64,000 bases of DNA, taken from contig CACFOR010000003.1 in assembly GCA_902567785.1 (NCBI GenBank), positions 109,504 to 173,503 on the forward strand. The letters are read 5' to 3'. Position 1 is the stretch's first letter, and the number at the start of each line of letters is the position of its first letter. A program made the position numbers and the translations under genes. Below, piece after piece: positions 1 through 9,314 of this stretch. Under the pieces are notes generated by a model. That model was not told the DNA's origin, made no database searches, and was given only the letters and a program-made list of their open reading frames with translations. Origin of the DNA: an uncultured Pelagibacteraceae bacterium. GTDB lineage: Bacteria; Pseudomonadota; Alphaproteobacteria; Pelagibacterales; Pelagibacteraceae.

Positions 1-723
1 CTTAAATATTTTTGTTCTAACGAACATACATCTTTGTATAAAGGTAGAAATTTGGCTATTGAAAAATCAAAAGGTGAATTTGTTTCATTCTTAGATACTG
101 ATGATATGTGGGATACAAGAAAACTTGAATTGCAAATTCCATATTTTAAAAATCCAGAAGTAGGATTAGTTTTTTCAAATTTTTTTATGGTTAAAGAAAA
201 CTTAAAAAAAAAAAAATTATATATAAATAAAAAGTTACCTCGTGGTAATATTTATAATGAATTAATCAATAACTATACAATAGGAATTTTAACCACAATG
301 ATAAGAAAAAAATTATATTTATCATCAGAAAAAAAATTTGATGAAAGATTTTCAATAGTTGGTGATTTTGATTTATTTTTAAGACTTTCAAAAAATTGCA
401 TATGCGAAAGTATACAAGAACCATTAGCATTTTATAGAATACACGGAAAAAATTTATCCACACTAGATAGAGAAATAAAAGAAATGCAAATATGGTTAGA
501 GGAAAATAAAATTGATTTAAATAATTCACAGATAGAAAAAATAAAAGAAAATATAGATTATAAAAAATTTTTAAATTTTAAAACTAGTGGAAAATTTACA
601 AAAAGCTTAAAATTCCTATTAAATTCAAATATTAGCCTATTTAGTTTAAAAAATTTATTTGTACTTATATCTCCAAATATCTTATTAAAGAAATTACTGT
701 GGTTTCATAATGATTTTGACTAA
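1..723 (+). CDS. Glycosyltransferase family 2, 5'-truncated by window edge
   Basis: The reading frame is open from base 1, so the true start lies upstream of the window. The visible part has the family 2 (GT-A fold) core: an RNLAIEKSKGEF stretch followed by FLDTDDMWD, which contains the DxD-type nucleotide-sugar and metal binding motif. The C-terminal half is Lys-rich and unremarkable. The expected role is transfer of a sugar from a nucleotide-sugar donor onto a lipid-linked glycan at the cytoplasmic face of the inner membrane. It overlaps the next gene by 14 bases, which suggests one transcript. Family is secure; donor and acceptor cannot be read from sequence. Confidence 0.85.
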   Translation, partial: LKYFCSNEHTSLYKGRNLAIEKSKGEFVSFLDTDDMWDTRKLELQIPYFKNPEVGLVFSNFFMVKENLKKKKLYINKKLPRGNIYNELINNYTIGILTTMIRKKLYLSSEKKFDERFSIVGDFDLFLRLSKNCICESIQEPLAFYRIHGKNLSTLDREIKEMQIWLEENKIDLNNSQIEKIKENIDYKKFLNFKTSGKFTKSLKFLLNSNISLFSLKNLFVLISPNILLKKLLWFHNDFD

Positions 724-2110
724 AAAAAAAACTAAATTTGATTCTTTTCTATTAACTAATCTTGTATTTGCCTTTTTTCCCATAGCTTTCATTTTAGGAA
801 ATTTATTTATTAATTTAAATCTTTTATTGTTTTGTTGCATAGGAATCTTTCATTTAAAATCAAAATTTTTAAAAGATGATTACGATTATATAATTAAGAT
901 TATTTTTTTATTTTTTTTCTTAGTTTTTGTATCAACAGCGTTAAGTTTTATAAAATCATCATATGTCCACGGCTTTGACATTATAGATTTTGAGAGGCTA
1001 ATTAAATCTATATTATTTTTTAGATTTTTTTTATTGTTAGTAGTTATATGTTTTTTAATTAAATACGAAATATTAAATACTAAATATTTTTTCATTTGTT
1101 GTGCTTTTTTTCCAATATTTATAAGTTTAGATGTAACTTTTCAGTACATATTTGGCTTCAATATTATTGGATTGAAAAATTTTATTACTTATATTGATAC
1201 AACACCTATTCCAGGTTCTGAAGGAGCTTACAACAGCAGTTTTTTTGGAGATGAAAAAATTGCGGGTAGTTACATAAATAGTTTTTCTTTTTTTTCAATA
1301 ATATTTTTAATTTTTACTTTAAAAAATGAAAATAAGTTTAAATCAACTTTAATAATCACAGCTATATCAATTTTAGGTACAGGAATACTTCTTTCTGGAA
1401 ATAGAATGCCCATAATATTATTTTTAATTGGATTATTTCTTCTCTTTATATTGAAAAAGAATATCAAAAAAATAATAATTTTAAGCTACATAAGTCTATT
1501 TTTAATTTATAGTTCTATATCTTTGTTTGATGAAAGAAGAGCAATAACTTTTAAATATTTTTATCTACAGTTTAAAGATGGAATAGCTTTATTATCAAAA
1601 CCAAAAGAAAAAACTGAAATAGCTAATCAGGAAAAGAAAAAAATTATATCAGATGATTTTGAATTTTTTTGGGTAACACCAGATACTCTTGGAGGGCATA
1701 TGCAATTAATTTTAACAGCTTTAGATATTTGGGATAAAAATAAATTTTTTGGAAATGGAATTAAATCTTTTAGAAAAGATTGTGGAAAATTGCAAGCACA
1801 TCAAAAAAATAGACTTTGTTCAAACCATCCTCATAATTACTACATTGAAATATTGACTGAATCTGGAGTTCTTGGGCTTGCTTGTATATCTATTATTGGG
1901 TTTTTCTTTATTATATTTATTTTTAAAAACTTTAAAATATTAGGAAAAAACAATAAAGAAAATTTAATATTATTGGCAGCCACAACTAGTTTGATCTTGG
2001 AAACATTTCCATTAAAAAGCACAGGAAGTATTTTTACAACTTATAATGCCACATATATAATATTAATCGCAGGTATTTTATTAAGTTACAAAAAAAAACT
2101 GTTTATTTGA
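710..2110 (+). CDS. O-antigen ligase/polymerase-like membrane protein
   Basis: This 466-residue, strongly hydrophobic protein has about ten or more membrane segments. A large extracytoplasmic loop around residues 290-380 ends with HPHNYYIEILTESGVLGL, a hallmark of the O-antigen ligase/Wzy_C superfamily. Members ligate or polymerise undecaprenyl-linked glycan on the periplasmic side of the inner membrane. Ligase (WaaL) and polymerase (Wzy) cannot be separated on sequence. It overlaps the upstream glycosyltransferase and converges with the minus-strand glycosyltransferase, overlapping it by 8 bases. The setting among surface-sugar genes supports the call. Confidence 0.8.
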   Translation: MILTKKKTKFDSFLLTNLVFAFFPIAFILGNLFINLNLLLFCCIGIFHLKSKFLKDDYDYIIKIIFLFFFLVFVSTALSFIKSSYVHGFDIIDFERLIKSILFFRFFLLLVVICFLIKYEILNTKYFFICCAFFPIFISLDVTFQYIFGFNIIGLKNFITYIDTTPIPGSEGAYNSSFFGDEKIAGSYINSFSFFSIIFLIFTLKNENKFKSTLIITAISILGTGILLSGNRMPIILFLIGLFLLFILKKNIKKIIILSYISLFLIYSSISLFDERRAITFKYFYLQFKDGIALLSKPKEKTEIANQEKKKIISDDFEFFWVTPDTLGGHMQLILTALDIWDKNKFFGNGIKSFRKDCGKLQAHQKNRLCSNHPHNYYIEILTESGVLGLACISIIGFFFIIFIFKNFKILGKNNKENLILLAATTSLILETFPLKSTGSIFTTYNATYIILIAGILLSYKKKLFI

Positions 2111-2798
2111 AAAGGTTTTTTAAAATTGAATATATAAGCCAGTAAATATAGTAAGGTATCCATTTAAAGATTTTAAAATTACTTTTTCTATTTTCTATTT
2201 CTATCCATTTGCTAGGTATTTCTACAATTTTTAGGTTTAAAAAATAAGATTTTGCAACTAATTCTAAAGCAAAAGTAAATCCAGTAGTAGAATCAAATGT
2301 AATTTTATTTTTTAAATTTGACGAAAACATTTTAAATGCATTTGTACAATCTCTAAATGGTATTCTTGCTACAAAATATATTAAATGTGAACCTGCTCTA
2401 GTAATAATCTCTTTTATTTTTGCTGCTCCTATCATCTCTCCACCCAAAACAAATCGGGAAGGAATAACTAAATCCGCACCTTCATCAATAATTTTAACCA
2501 TCCGGTTTATTATTTTTATATTTTCAAAATCATCAGCCATATAGACCAAAATTATTTCTGCAGTAGAAGATTCTATTCCTTTAACAATAGCAGAATTAGG
2601 TCCCTTGTTAGGATTTTTTATTAATGTAATTTGATTTTTTGTTTTAATTTCTTTTAAGTATTTTAACGTTGTGTCTGTTTCAGAATCATAACAAATTAAA
2701 ATTCTAAAATTACAAGCAATCTCATCTTCTAGAGATTTTATAAGTCGCAAGATGTTTTGATCTTCATTATAAACTGGAATTATTATATCTAATTTCAT
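2103..2798 (-). CDS. Family 2 glycosyltransferase, dolichol-phosphate-mannose-synthase-like
   Basis: The 231-residue protein starts MKLDIIIPVYNEDQN, the canonical N-terminus of the polyprenyl-phosphate glycosyltransferase branch of family 2. YMADDFEN near residue 85 is the DxD-type site. The ATG at 2798 is preferred over a longer frame running into the neighbour, because it sits one base after the stop of the upstream minus-strand gene and begins exactly at the family consensus. The probable job is to load a sugar on a polyprenyl phosphate, or to transfer it directly to the glycan. It is translationally coupled to the methyltransferase-like gene upstream. Confidence 0.8.
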   Translation of the reverse strand: MKLDIIIPVYNEDQNILRLIKSLEDEIACNFRILICYDSETDTTLKYLKEIKTKNQITLIKNPNKGPNSAIVKGIESSTAEIILVYMADDFENIKIINRMVKIIDEGADLVIPSRFVLGGEMIGAAKIKEIITRAGSHLIYFVARIPFRDCTNAFKMFSSNLKNKITFDSTTGFTFALELVAKSYFLNLKIVEIPSKWIEIENRKSNFKIFKWIPYYIYWLIYSILKNLFK

Positions 2799-2799
2799 T

Positions 2800-4035
2800 T
2801 TATTTAATATGTGGTTCAGGAAGAGGAATGATAAATTTTCCTCCATTTTTTATATATTGAGATTTGGAAAGAAAAAATTTCTTATAATTCCACGAAAGTA
2901 GTATTGAAAAATCAATTTCTTTTTTAAGGAAATTTTTATCGCTTATAATCTTTATATGTGTTCCTGGAGTATATTTTCCTATTTTTTTTGTATTATTTTC
3001 TGAAGCAAACTGAATAATTTTTTTGTTAAGATTTAAACAATTTAGAAGCGTGTTTCCCTTTGAGGAAGCAGTAAAACAACCAATTTTAAAACCACTATCA
3101 TATTTTGTATATATAATTTTTTTTATTTTTTTAATTTTATCTTGAGTTTTTTTTTCAAAAAAATTGTATTTATAAATTTTTTTTATCCCCCAAGCTTTTT
3201 CATATTTAATTTGTTTTGTGATCTTATTTGATACTCTATATGTTGAAATATTTTTTGATAAAAATAACCTTATTGCTGGGCCAGATGCTCCTAAGTTTAA
3301 TTTTTCAAAATTAACTATTTTTATGTCAAATTTTTTAAAAAGATATTCCAATGGCGTTAAAGCAAAATAGGATAAATGTTCGTGATATATTAAATCAAAT
3401 AAACCTTTATTGATCATATCTAAAAGATATGGAAATTCTATTACTATCAAACTTTTTTTATCAATTATATTCGATAACCCTTTTGCAAATTCGTTTAAGT
3501 TATCTATTTGTGCCAACACATTAGTTATAGTAATGATTTTAGGTTTTGAATATTTTTTTAAATAATTTTTTGAAGTTTTATAATTAAAAAAATTATTTAT
3601 TAATTTTATTCTTTTTTGAGTAATATGCTTTGAAGCATCCGAAGGTTCTACTCCTATTACCTTATTAAAATTTTTAGGATAATGATTTAGTAATATTCCA
3701 TCATTACAACCAATATCCAATACTGTGTCTTTAGGAAGAACGTTATAATTTTTCACAAGTTTCCTTACTAATTTATTGTAATGGTTTGAAAGTGCTTTGG
3801 ATGAAGAAGAAAGATAATCGTATTTGCTAAATATAAATTTTGTATTTGGAACTATAGACAATTGACTTAAGCCACATTTTTTGCACACCACAATTTTTAA
3901 AGGAAATTTTTTTTCTTTTTTTATGTCACTATGATTTAAGAAAGAATTTGAAAATGGTTGTTTTCCTAAATCAAGATAAGCGTTTAAATTCTTTGAAAAA
4001 CAAATACGACAACGTTTTAAAATATCATTTCTCAT
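2800..4035 (-). CDS. SAM-dependent sugar C-methyltransferase-like protein
   Basis: At 411 residues this fits the three-domain layout of nucleotide-sugar C-methyltransferases (TylC3/NovU type). An N-terminal zinc-binding region carries CRICF and later CKKCGLSQL. A Rossmann SAM-binding domain has LDIGCNDGILLNHYP near residue 106. A C-terminal part contains FTASSKGNTLLN, resembling the conserved C-terminal domain of this family. The role would be to methylate a deoxysugar for the surface glycan. It is the first gene of a two-gene minus-strand unit embedded in an otherwise plus-strand block. Exact substrate is unknown. Confidence 0.75.
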   Translation of the reverse strand: MRNDILKRCRICFSKNLNAYLDLGKQPFSNSFLNHSDIKKEKKFPLKIVVCKKCGLSQLSIVPNTKFIFSKYDYLSSSSKALSNHYNKLVRKLVKNYNVLPKDTVLDIGCNDGILLNHYPKNFNKVIGVEPSDASKHITQKRIKLINNFFNYKTSKNYLKKYSKPKIITITNVLAQIDNLNEFAKGLSNIIDKKSLIVIEFPYLLDMINKGLFDLIYHEHLSYFALTPLEYLFKKFDIKIVNFEKLNLGASGPAIRLFLSKNISTYRVSNKITKQIKYEKAWGIKKIYKYNFFEKKTQDKIKKIKKIIYTKYDSGFKIGCFTASSKGNTLLNCLNLNKKIIQFASENNTKKIGKYTPGTHIKIISDKNFLKKEIDFSILLSWNYKKFFLSKSQYIKNGGKFIIPLPEPHIK

Positions 4036-4102
4036 AAAAAATTGATATTAGCGAAAAATATTGGAATAAAAAGTAATTTTTGTTTATACCTCTTATAACG
4101 AA

Positions 4103-5281
4103 ATGATTAATAGAAATTTTATCTGCATTATTGGCGGTACAGGTCATGTTGGAGCTCCATTAGGTTTAGCTTTAAGTTCTAAAGGTTATCATGTGACTCT
4201 CGTAGACAAGAATCAAAAAAATATTAGAAAAATTAATAATGGTGTCATGCCATTTGTAGAAGATGGTTGTGCAAAATTGTTAAAAAAAATGGTTTATAAG
4301 AAAAAAATTTTTGCAACTTCAAAGCTAAGTGAAGTTAAAAAATCAAAATATATTATTGTATGCATAGGTACACCTATTAACAAAAAGTTTCGACCTAACT
4401 TAAAAAGCTTTTTAAGTTTTTTTTATGATCTTAAAAAATATTTAAACAAAGAACATATAATAATAATCAGAAGCTCAATTTATCCAGGTGTATGTAATAA
4501 AGTTTTTAATATTGTTAAAAGTCGATGCAAAAACATCAGTTATTGTCCCGAAAGAATTGCTCAAGGAAAATCGTTAACTGAATTGCCAAAGCTTTCCCAG
4601 ATTGTTTCTGGAGAAAATCGCAAGGCTATATTTGAATCTGAAAAAATATTTAAAAAAATTAGCAAGAAAATAATTCATACAAAAATTGTAGAGGCAGAAC
4701 TTATAAAGTTGTTTTCTAATGCCTACAGATATATTAATTTTTCTATATCAAATCAATTTTATTTAATATCAAAAAGCCAAGGGTTAGATTTTTTTAAAAT
4801 TAGAAATATTATGAGAGATAATTATAGTAGAAATATTGATATACCTTCAGCTGGTTTTACAGCTGGCCCATGTTTGCTTAAAGATACTATGCAACTATCA
4901 TCATTCAATAATCATAAATTTCCATTATTTCGTTCAGCTATGTCTATAAATGAAAGTTTGCCACAATTTATAATTAATAAATTAAACGAGAAGTACAATT
5001 TGAAGAAAAAAACAGTTGGTATTTTAGGTTTGTCCTTCAAGGCAGAAAATGACGATATAAGGGATTCTTTATCAATCAAGTTATTAAAAAAATTAAAATC
5101 TAAAAAAATTAAAACACTTCAATCAGATGAATATTATAAAAATGAAGAAAACATTGATAAAAATACATTAATTAGAAAATCAGACATAATAATCATAGGA
5201 ACGCCACATAAGGCTTATAAAAATTTAAAGATAAAAAAGAAAAAAGTATTAGTTGATATTTGGGGTCTTATAAAAAAATAA
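4103..5281 (+). CDS. UDP-sugar 6-dehydrogenase (UDP-Glc/GDP-Man dehydrogenase family)
   Basis: The enzyme oxidises the C6 hydroxyl of a nucleotide sugar to a uronic acid with two NAD molecules. The N-terminal Rossmann fold shows IIGGTGHVGAPLG. The catalytic Cys is seen at residue 257 in TAGPCLLKDT, and the C-terminal UDP-binding domain has GLSFKAENDDIRDS. Length (392) matches the WecC/WbpA branch. The next gene begins two bases after its stop, so the product probably feeds the following epimerase-like enzyme. Which uronic acid is made cannot be decided from sequence. Confidence 0.85.
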   Translation: MINRNFICIIGGTGHVGAPLGLALSSKGYHVTLVDKNQKNIRKINNGVMPFVEDGCAKLLKKMVYKKKIFATSKLSEVKKSKYIIVCIGTPINKKFRPNLKSFLSFFYDLKKYLNKEHIIIIRSSIYPGVCNKVFNIVKSRCKNISYCPERIAQGKSLTELPKLSQIVSGENRKAIFESEKIFKKISKKIIHTKIVEAELIKLFSNAYRYINFSISNQFYLISKSQGLDFFKIRNIMRDNYSRNIDIPSAGFTAGPCLLKDTMQLSSFNNHKFPLFRSAMSINESLPQFIINKLNEKYNLKKKTVGILGLSFKAENDDIRDSLSIKLLKKLKSKKIKTLQSDEYYKNEENIDKNTLIRKSDIIIIGTPHKAYKNLKIKKKKVLVDIWGLIKK

Positions 5282-5282
5282 T

Positions 5283-6224
5283 ATGAAAAAAAAAACATAT
5301 CTTATAACGGGTGGAACGGGTTTCATCGGTTCCAATATAAGCAGATTTTTAGTTGAAAAAGGTTATGATGTAAAAATTTTTGATAATAATTCTCGAGGTA
5401 GCATAAAAAAAATAAAAAAATTTAAAAAAAAAATAAAATTTATTAAAGGGGATATTAGAAATAAAAAATTAGTTGATAAGGCATTAAAAAAAACTGATGT
5501 AGTTATACATTTAGCTTATGTTAATGGAACAAAATATTTTTATAGTAAACCGGTTGTTGTACTTGATATAGCAATAAAAGGAATGATCAATATTATTGAT
5601 GGTTGCATCAAGAATAAAGTAAAAGAATTATATCTGGCTTCTAGTTCTGAAGTTTATCAAACACCAAAAAAAATTCCTACTGATGAAAAGGAACCTTTAA
5701 AAATTCCGAATATTTTTAATCCACGATATTCATACGGAGGAGGAAAAATATTATCCGAATTAATGGGAATTCATTATGGCAAGAAACATTTTAAAAAATT
5801 GATAATATTTAGACCACATAATGTTTATGGAGCAAATATGGGAAATGAACATGTTGTTCCTCAATTTATTAATAGATTTAAATCTCTAAAAGGAAAAAAA
5901 TTTCAAATTCAAGGCACAGGAAACGAAATAAGGTCTTTTATTTATATAGAGGATTTTTTAAGCGCTTTTAATATAATGTTAAGGCGCGGAAAACATTTAA
6001 ATATATATAATATTGGCACTAGTGAAAAAACTAAGATTAAAGAATTAGCATATAAATTAAGTAGAATTTTAAAAAAGAGTATTACGATAAAGAAAACACG
6101 ATTATCAAAAGGAAGTACTAAAATAAGGGTTCCTAATATTAATAAAATAAAAAAACTAGGGTTTGTGCCAAGATTTAATTTAGACAAGGGTTTAAAAAAG
6201 ACTTTAGAAATTAATTATTCCTAA
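5283..6224 (+). CDS. NAD-dependent sugar epimerase/dehydratase (extended SDR)
   Basis: The N-terminal glycine-rich motif GGTGFIGSN and the catalytic-type YSYGGGK (Tyr and Lys) with the upstream SSSEVY identify an extended short-chain dehydrogenase. Length is 313 residues, normal for the family. It acts on nucleotide sugars in the cytosol. It is packed between the UDP-sugar dehydrogenase (one base gap) and a membrane glycosyltransferase-like gene (one base gap), so it belongs to the same operon. Epimerase, decarboxylase and dehydratase are all possible; the dehydrogenase neighbour makes a uronate-modifying enzyme attractive. Confidence 0.8.
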   Translation: MKKKTYLITGGTGFIGSNISRFLVEKGYDVKIFDNNSRGSIKKIKKFKKKIKFIKGDIRNKKLVDKALKKTDVVIHLAYVNGTKYFYSKPVVVLDIAIKGMINIIDGCIKNKVKELYLASSSEVYQTPKKIPTDEKEPLKIPNIFNPRYSYGGGKILSELMGIHYGKKHFKKLIIFRPHNVYGANMGNEHVVPQFINRFKSLKGKKFQIQGTGNEIRSFIYIEDFLSAFNIMLRRGKHLNIYNIGTSEKTKIKELAYKLSRILKKSITIKKTRLSKGSTKIRVPNINKIKKLGFVPRFNLDKGLKKTLEINYS

Positions 6225-6225
6225 G

Positions 6226-7485
6226 ATGATTTTTGAAAGATACAATTTTCTTAAAAAAAAAGAAATATATATATTATATTTTCTAGTACTGTTTTCTATT
6301 CTTATAAGAATACCTGTAATTTTAATATATGGAGATTCAAGTTTGGAATATGAATGGAAAACTTTAGTCGAAAATTTAATTGAATATAAACAATTAGGAT
6401 GGAAAAATTGTGAATTTTCTTACTCAGTTACCCAAGTTTGTCTCGAGGAAGGATTTATATTACCAAATTTATGGATGCCTCCATTGTATGCTTATTATCT
6501 ATATTTTTTTACATTTTTTAATTTTAGTGAACAAAATTACATACTAGCTATATTATTATCACAAGTTTTTTTAACTTCTATTTCTGTAGCTATATTTTAT
6601 AAAGTAAATAAGTTTTTTTTTTCAAATAAATTAAGTCTATTGGGTTCATTAATATTTTCACTTTTTCCTTTATATCTTTATGCAAGTGGACAAATTTCTT
6701 CGATTTCTTTGCAAGTATTTTTAACAGTTTTGTTCATTTATTTTTTTTTACAATTAATAGAAAAAAAAAATATTTTTTCAATTTTATTCTTTTCTATATC
6801 TGCAGGATTACTTATTCTTCTTAGGGGTGAATTTTATGCAATACTAATCCTAACCTTATTTTATTTGTTTTTTTTAAAGTATGATTTTAAGAAAATTCTA
6901 TTAATAATCTTAATTTCTTCCATTACTTTTTCACCATATTTAATTAGAAATATTTTAGTTTTCGAAAAAGTTACGATGATGAAATCATTCGGTTATAATC
7001 TTTGGAAAGGAAATCATCCCGATGCTATAAAAAAAAAACTAGTAGTAGGATCAGAAATAGTTGATGAAGATTTCCAAAATAAATTAGATAAAGTACCAAG
7101 AGATAAATATTTAAGATTTAATTTTGATAAACTTTTTCTAGATAAGGCAATTAATAATTTTAAAGAAAATCCAAAAGAGCATTTGCTTTTAATTCTCAGA
7201 AAAGCCATATCGTATTTATTAATTGATTTAAATTTTTCAGATCCAAAGTATTACCACCCGCTACATTATCTACCTGTATTATTAATAGGAATAACAACAC
7301 TTGCTGGAATGTTAGTATCAAATAAAAAATCACATAAATTAAATTATCTTATTCTAATATTTTTTGCTTATATTTTTATTTTTTCTTTAGTATCAATTCT
7401 TCCAAGATACAAATTAATTATTCTTCCAATACAGATAATTTTTACAAACGTATTCATTAATAAATTTAAAAAACGATATGAATAA
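6226..7485 (+). CDS. Polytopic membrane protein, GT39/ArnT-like glycosyltransferase
   Basis: The 419-residue protein has about ten hydrophobic segments. The first extracytoplasmic loop after the first membrane segment contains DSSLEYEWKTLVENL and later a WMPPLYAYY stretch, the layout of GT-C enzymes of the GT39/PMT/ArnT type, which use polyprenyl-phosphate sugars in the periplasm. A soluble segment near residues 255-330 is followed by more membrane spans. It overlaps the next gene by 8 bases. The GT-C assignment rests on topology and loop placement rather than a diagnostic motif, so it is moderate. Confidence 0.6.
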   Translation: MIFERYNFLKKKEIYILYFLVLFSILIRIPVILIYGDSSLEYEWKTLVENLIEYKQLGWKNCEFSYSVTQVCLEEGFILPNLWMPPLYAYYLYFFTFFNFSEQNYILAILLSQVFLTSISVAIFYKVNKFFFSNKLSLLGSLIFSLFPLYLYASGQISSISLQVFLTVLFIYFFLQLIEKKNIFSILFFSISAGLLILLRGEFYAILILTLFYLFFLKYDFKKILLIILISSITFSPYLIRNILVFEKVTMMKSFGYNLWKGNHPDAIKKKLVVGSEIVDEDFQNKLDKVPRDKYLRFNFDKLFLDKAINNFKENPKEHLLLILRKAISYLLIDLNFSDPKYYHPLHYLPVLLIGITTLAGMLVSNKKSHKLNYLILIFFAYIFIFSLVSILPRYKLIILPIQIIFTNVFINKFKKRYE

Positions 7486-8266
7486 AAAACTTTCCTTAGA
7501 TGAAAACAGTCAGCCAACCGTTGATGTTATTTTGCCAAATTATAATAAGGCTGAATTTATAGAGGCGGCTATAGAATCAGTAACAATGCAAACTTATAAT
7601 AATTGGCAAATGTATATTATAGACGATTGCTCCAAAGATGATTCTTGGTCAATTATCAAAAAATTCTCAAATTTCGATAATATAACTCAAATAAAACTAG
7701 CTAAAAATATGGGACCTTCTTTTTGCAGAAATTATGCTATGAGAATATCTAAATCTAAGTATATATCTTTTATAGATTCAGATGATACTTGGGAAGTTTT
7801 TAAATTAGAGAAACAAATAAAATTTATGGTAAAAAATAATTTTAATTTTACGTACTCTGATTACATTCCTTTTTTTGAAATAAATGGAAAAAAAAAGTTT
7901 AAAACAAAAACTAATATAAGAAGTTTTTTTGAATTTAATTCATTCATAAAAAATTCCTCAATAAATACATCAACAATGATAATTAAAAGGACAATATTAA
8001 AAACTCATAGATTCAAAAAAATTAAGCTTATGGAAGATTATTTATTTAAATGCCAATTATTTAAAGATAATAATATTGCTAGGAAATTTGATGAAAATTT
8101 AGCTTCTTACAGAATTTTAAATAAATCGCGATCTAGTCAAAAAATTAAAAATATTTTTTGGCTTTGGCACATAAACAAAAATTATAATAAATTAAACTTT
8201 TTAAGAAATTTTATGTCAATAGTGTGTATTTGTATTAATTCGATAAAAAAATATGGTTTTAAATAA
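7478..8266 (+). CDS. Glycosyltransferase family 2
   Basis: The sequence VDVILPNYNKAEFIEAAI near residue 15 and FIDSDDTWE near residue 98 are the two defining blocks of family 2 GT-A enzymes. Length is 262 residues. The start codon sits within the end of the previous gene and the stop lies within the start of the next, so translation is probably coupled through three consecutive genes. It should add one sugar during assembly of the lipid-linked repeat unit. It resembles the truncated glycosyltransferase at the left edge in the SDDTW/TDDMW block. Confidence 0.85.
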   Translation: MNKKLSLDENSQPTVDVILPNYNKAEFIEAAIESVTMQTYNNWQMYIIDDCSKDDSWSIIKKFSNFDNITQIKLAKNMGPSFCRNYAMRISKSKYISFIDSDDTWEVFKLEKQIKFMVKNNFNFTYSDYIPFFEINGKKKFKTKTNIRSFFEFNSFIKNSSINTSTMIIKRTILKTHRFKKIKLMEDYLFKCQLFKDNNIARKFDENLASYRILNKSRSSQKIKNIFWLWHINKNYNKLNFLRNFMSIVCICINSIKKYGFK

Positions 8267-9314
8267 TTTTATTTTAGGATTTTTATTAGTTGTTTTTGGT
8301 TTATTTTTTTATAAGTATTTATTATTAATTTTAAATAAATATAAACCAGAATTATTAATTGATGATGAATTTTCTAAACCCCAGGCTTTTCACGAATCTT
8401 CAGTATCAATAACCGGAGGAGTATGTATATTTCTTTCGTTATTAGTAATTTATTTTGATTTTTTACTATTTAAAAATATATTTTTTTCTGAATATCTTTC
8501 TTTTTGCACTTTATTTTTTATATTAGGTTTTATAGATGATTTACGAATAAGCATTAAACCAATCATCAGGCTTCTTTTAATGGCGATATTTTTAATCGTA
8601 CTAGTTGAATATAATAATTTTTACATAGAAAGAACAGGGATAGAATTTTTAAATAATTGGTTAAAAAATTCAAAATTTATTTCTATATTTTTTGTTAGTT
8701 TATGTTTTTTATTTATTATAAATGGAGCCAATTTGATTGATGGATATAATGGTTTATTAGGATTTCATTCTTTAATCATTTTAACAAATTTATTATTAGT
8801 TAATTATTTTAATGCTAATAATGAATTAGCTACATTATTATTTTTTTCAATTCTTATATTAATAACTTTTCTTATTTTTAATTTTCCCAGAGCTAAAGTT
8901 TTTCTTGGCGATGGAGGGTCTTATCTTCTAGGTACTTTTATTGCTATATCTACAATAAAAACTAGTATATTAAATCCACAAATATCACCTTTTTATTTTT
9001 GTATATTACTATTTTATTTATTTTTTGAAGTATTTTTTTCATTTTTTAGAAAATTATTAAAAGAAAAAAAACCACCCATTCATCCAGATGAAAAACATTT
9101 ACATATGCTTTTGTATAAAATTTTGTTAGCAAAAAACAAAGATAGATTAAAAAGCAACTACCAGGTATCTATAATTATAAATTTAGTTTATTTAACATTT
9201 ATCATTCCCGCAATTTTAATGATGAAGAACGGTATGTTTTGCAAATATTATTCTATATTGCTTTTTATTTTTTATTTCATTTCATATAAAAATGCTTATG
9301 CAAAAACTAAATAA
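8253..9314 (+). CDS. WecA/MraY-type polyprenyl-phosphate sugar-1-phosphate transferase
   Basis: This 353-residue polytopic enzyme shows the superfamily motifs: GFIDDLRISIKP (Asp pair), NGANLIDGYNGLLG, VFLGDGGSYLLG and HPDEKHLHMLL near the C-terminus. It moves a phospho-sugar from UDP-sugar to undecaprenyl phosphate, the first membrane step in O-antigen or exopolysaccharide synthesis. The His-rich loop and neighbours favour a WecA/WbpL-like function over peptidoglycan MraY. It overlaps both neighbours (14 and 23 bases). It is probably the initiating enzyme of this glycan locus. Confidence 0.85.
   Translation: MVLNNFILGFLLVVFGLFFYKYLLLILNKYKPELLIDDEFSKPQAFHESSVSITGGVCIFLSLLVIYFDFLLFKNIFFSEYLSFCTLFFILGFIDDLRISIKPIIRLLLMAIFLIVLVEYNNFYIERTGIEFLNNWLKNSKFISIFFVSLCFLFIINGANLIDGYNGLLGFHSLIILTNLLLVNYFNANNELATLLFFSILILITFLIFNFPRAKVFLGDGGSYLLGTFIAISTIKTSILNPQISPFYFCILLFYLFFEVFFSFFRKLLKEKKPPIHPDEKHLHMLLYKILLAKNKDRLKSNYQVSIIINLVYLTFIIPAILMMKNGMFCKYYSILLFIFYFISYKNAYAKTK

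Noticed and set aside
204-216. A13 run in the first glycosyltransferase as a phase-variation switch
   Set aside because: A run of the same length occurs at 12742-12754 in the housekeeping gene pntAA, so such runs are background in this AT-rich genome.
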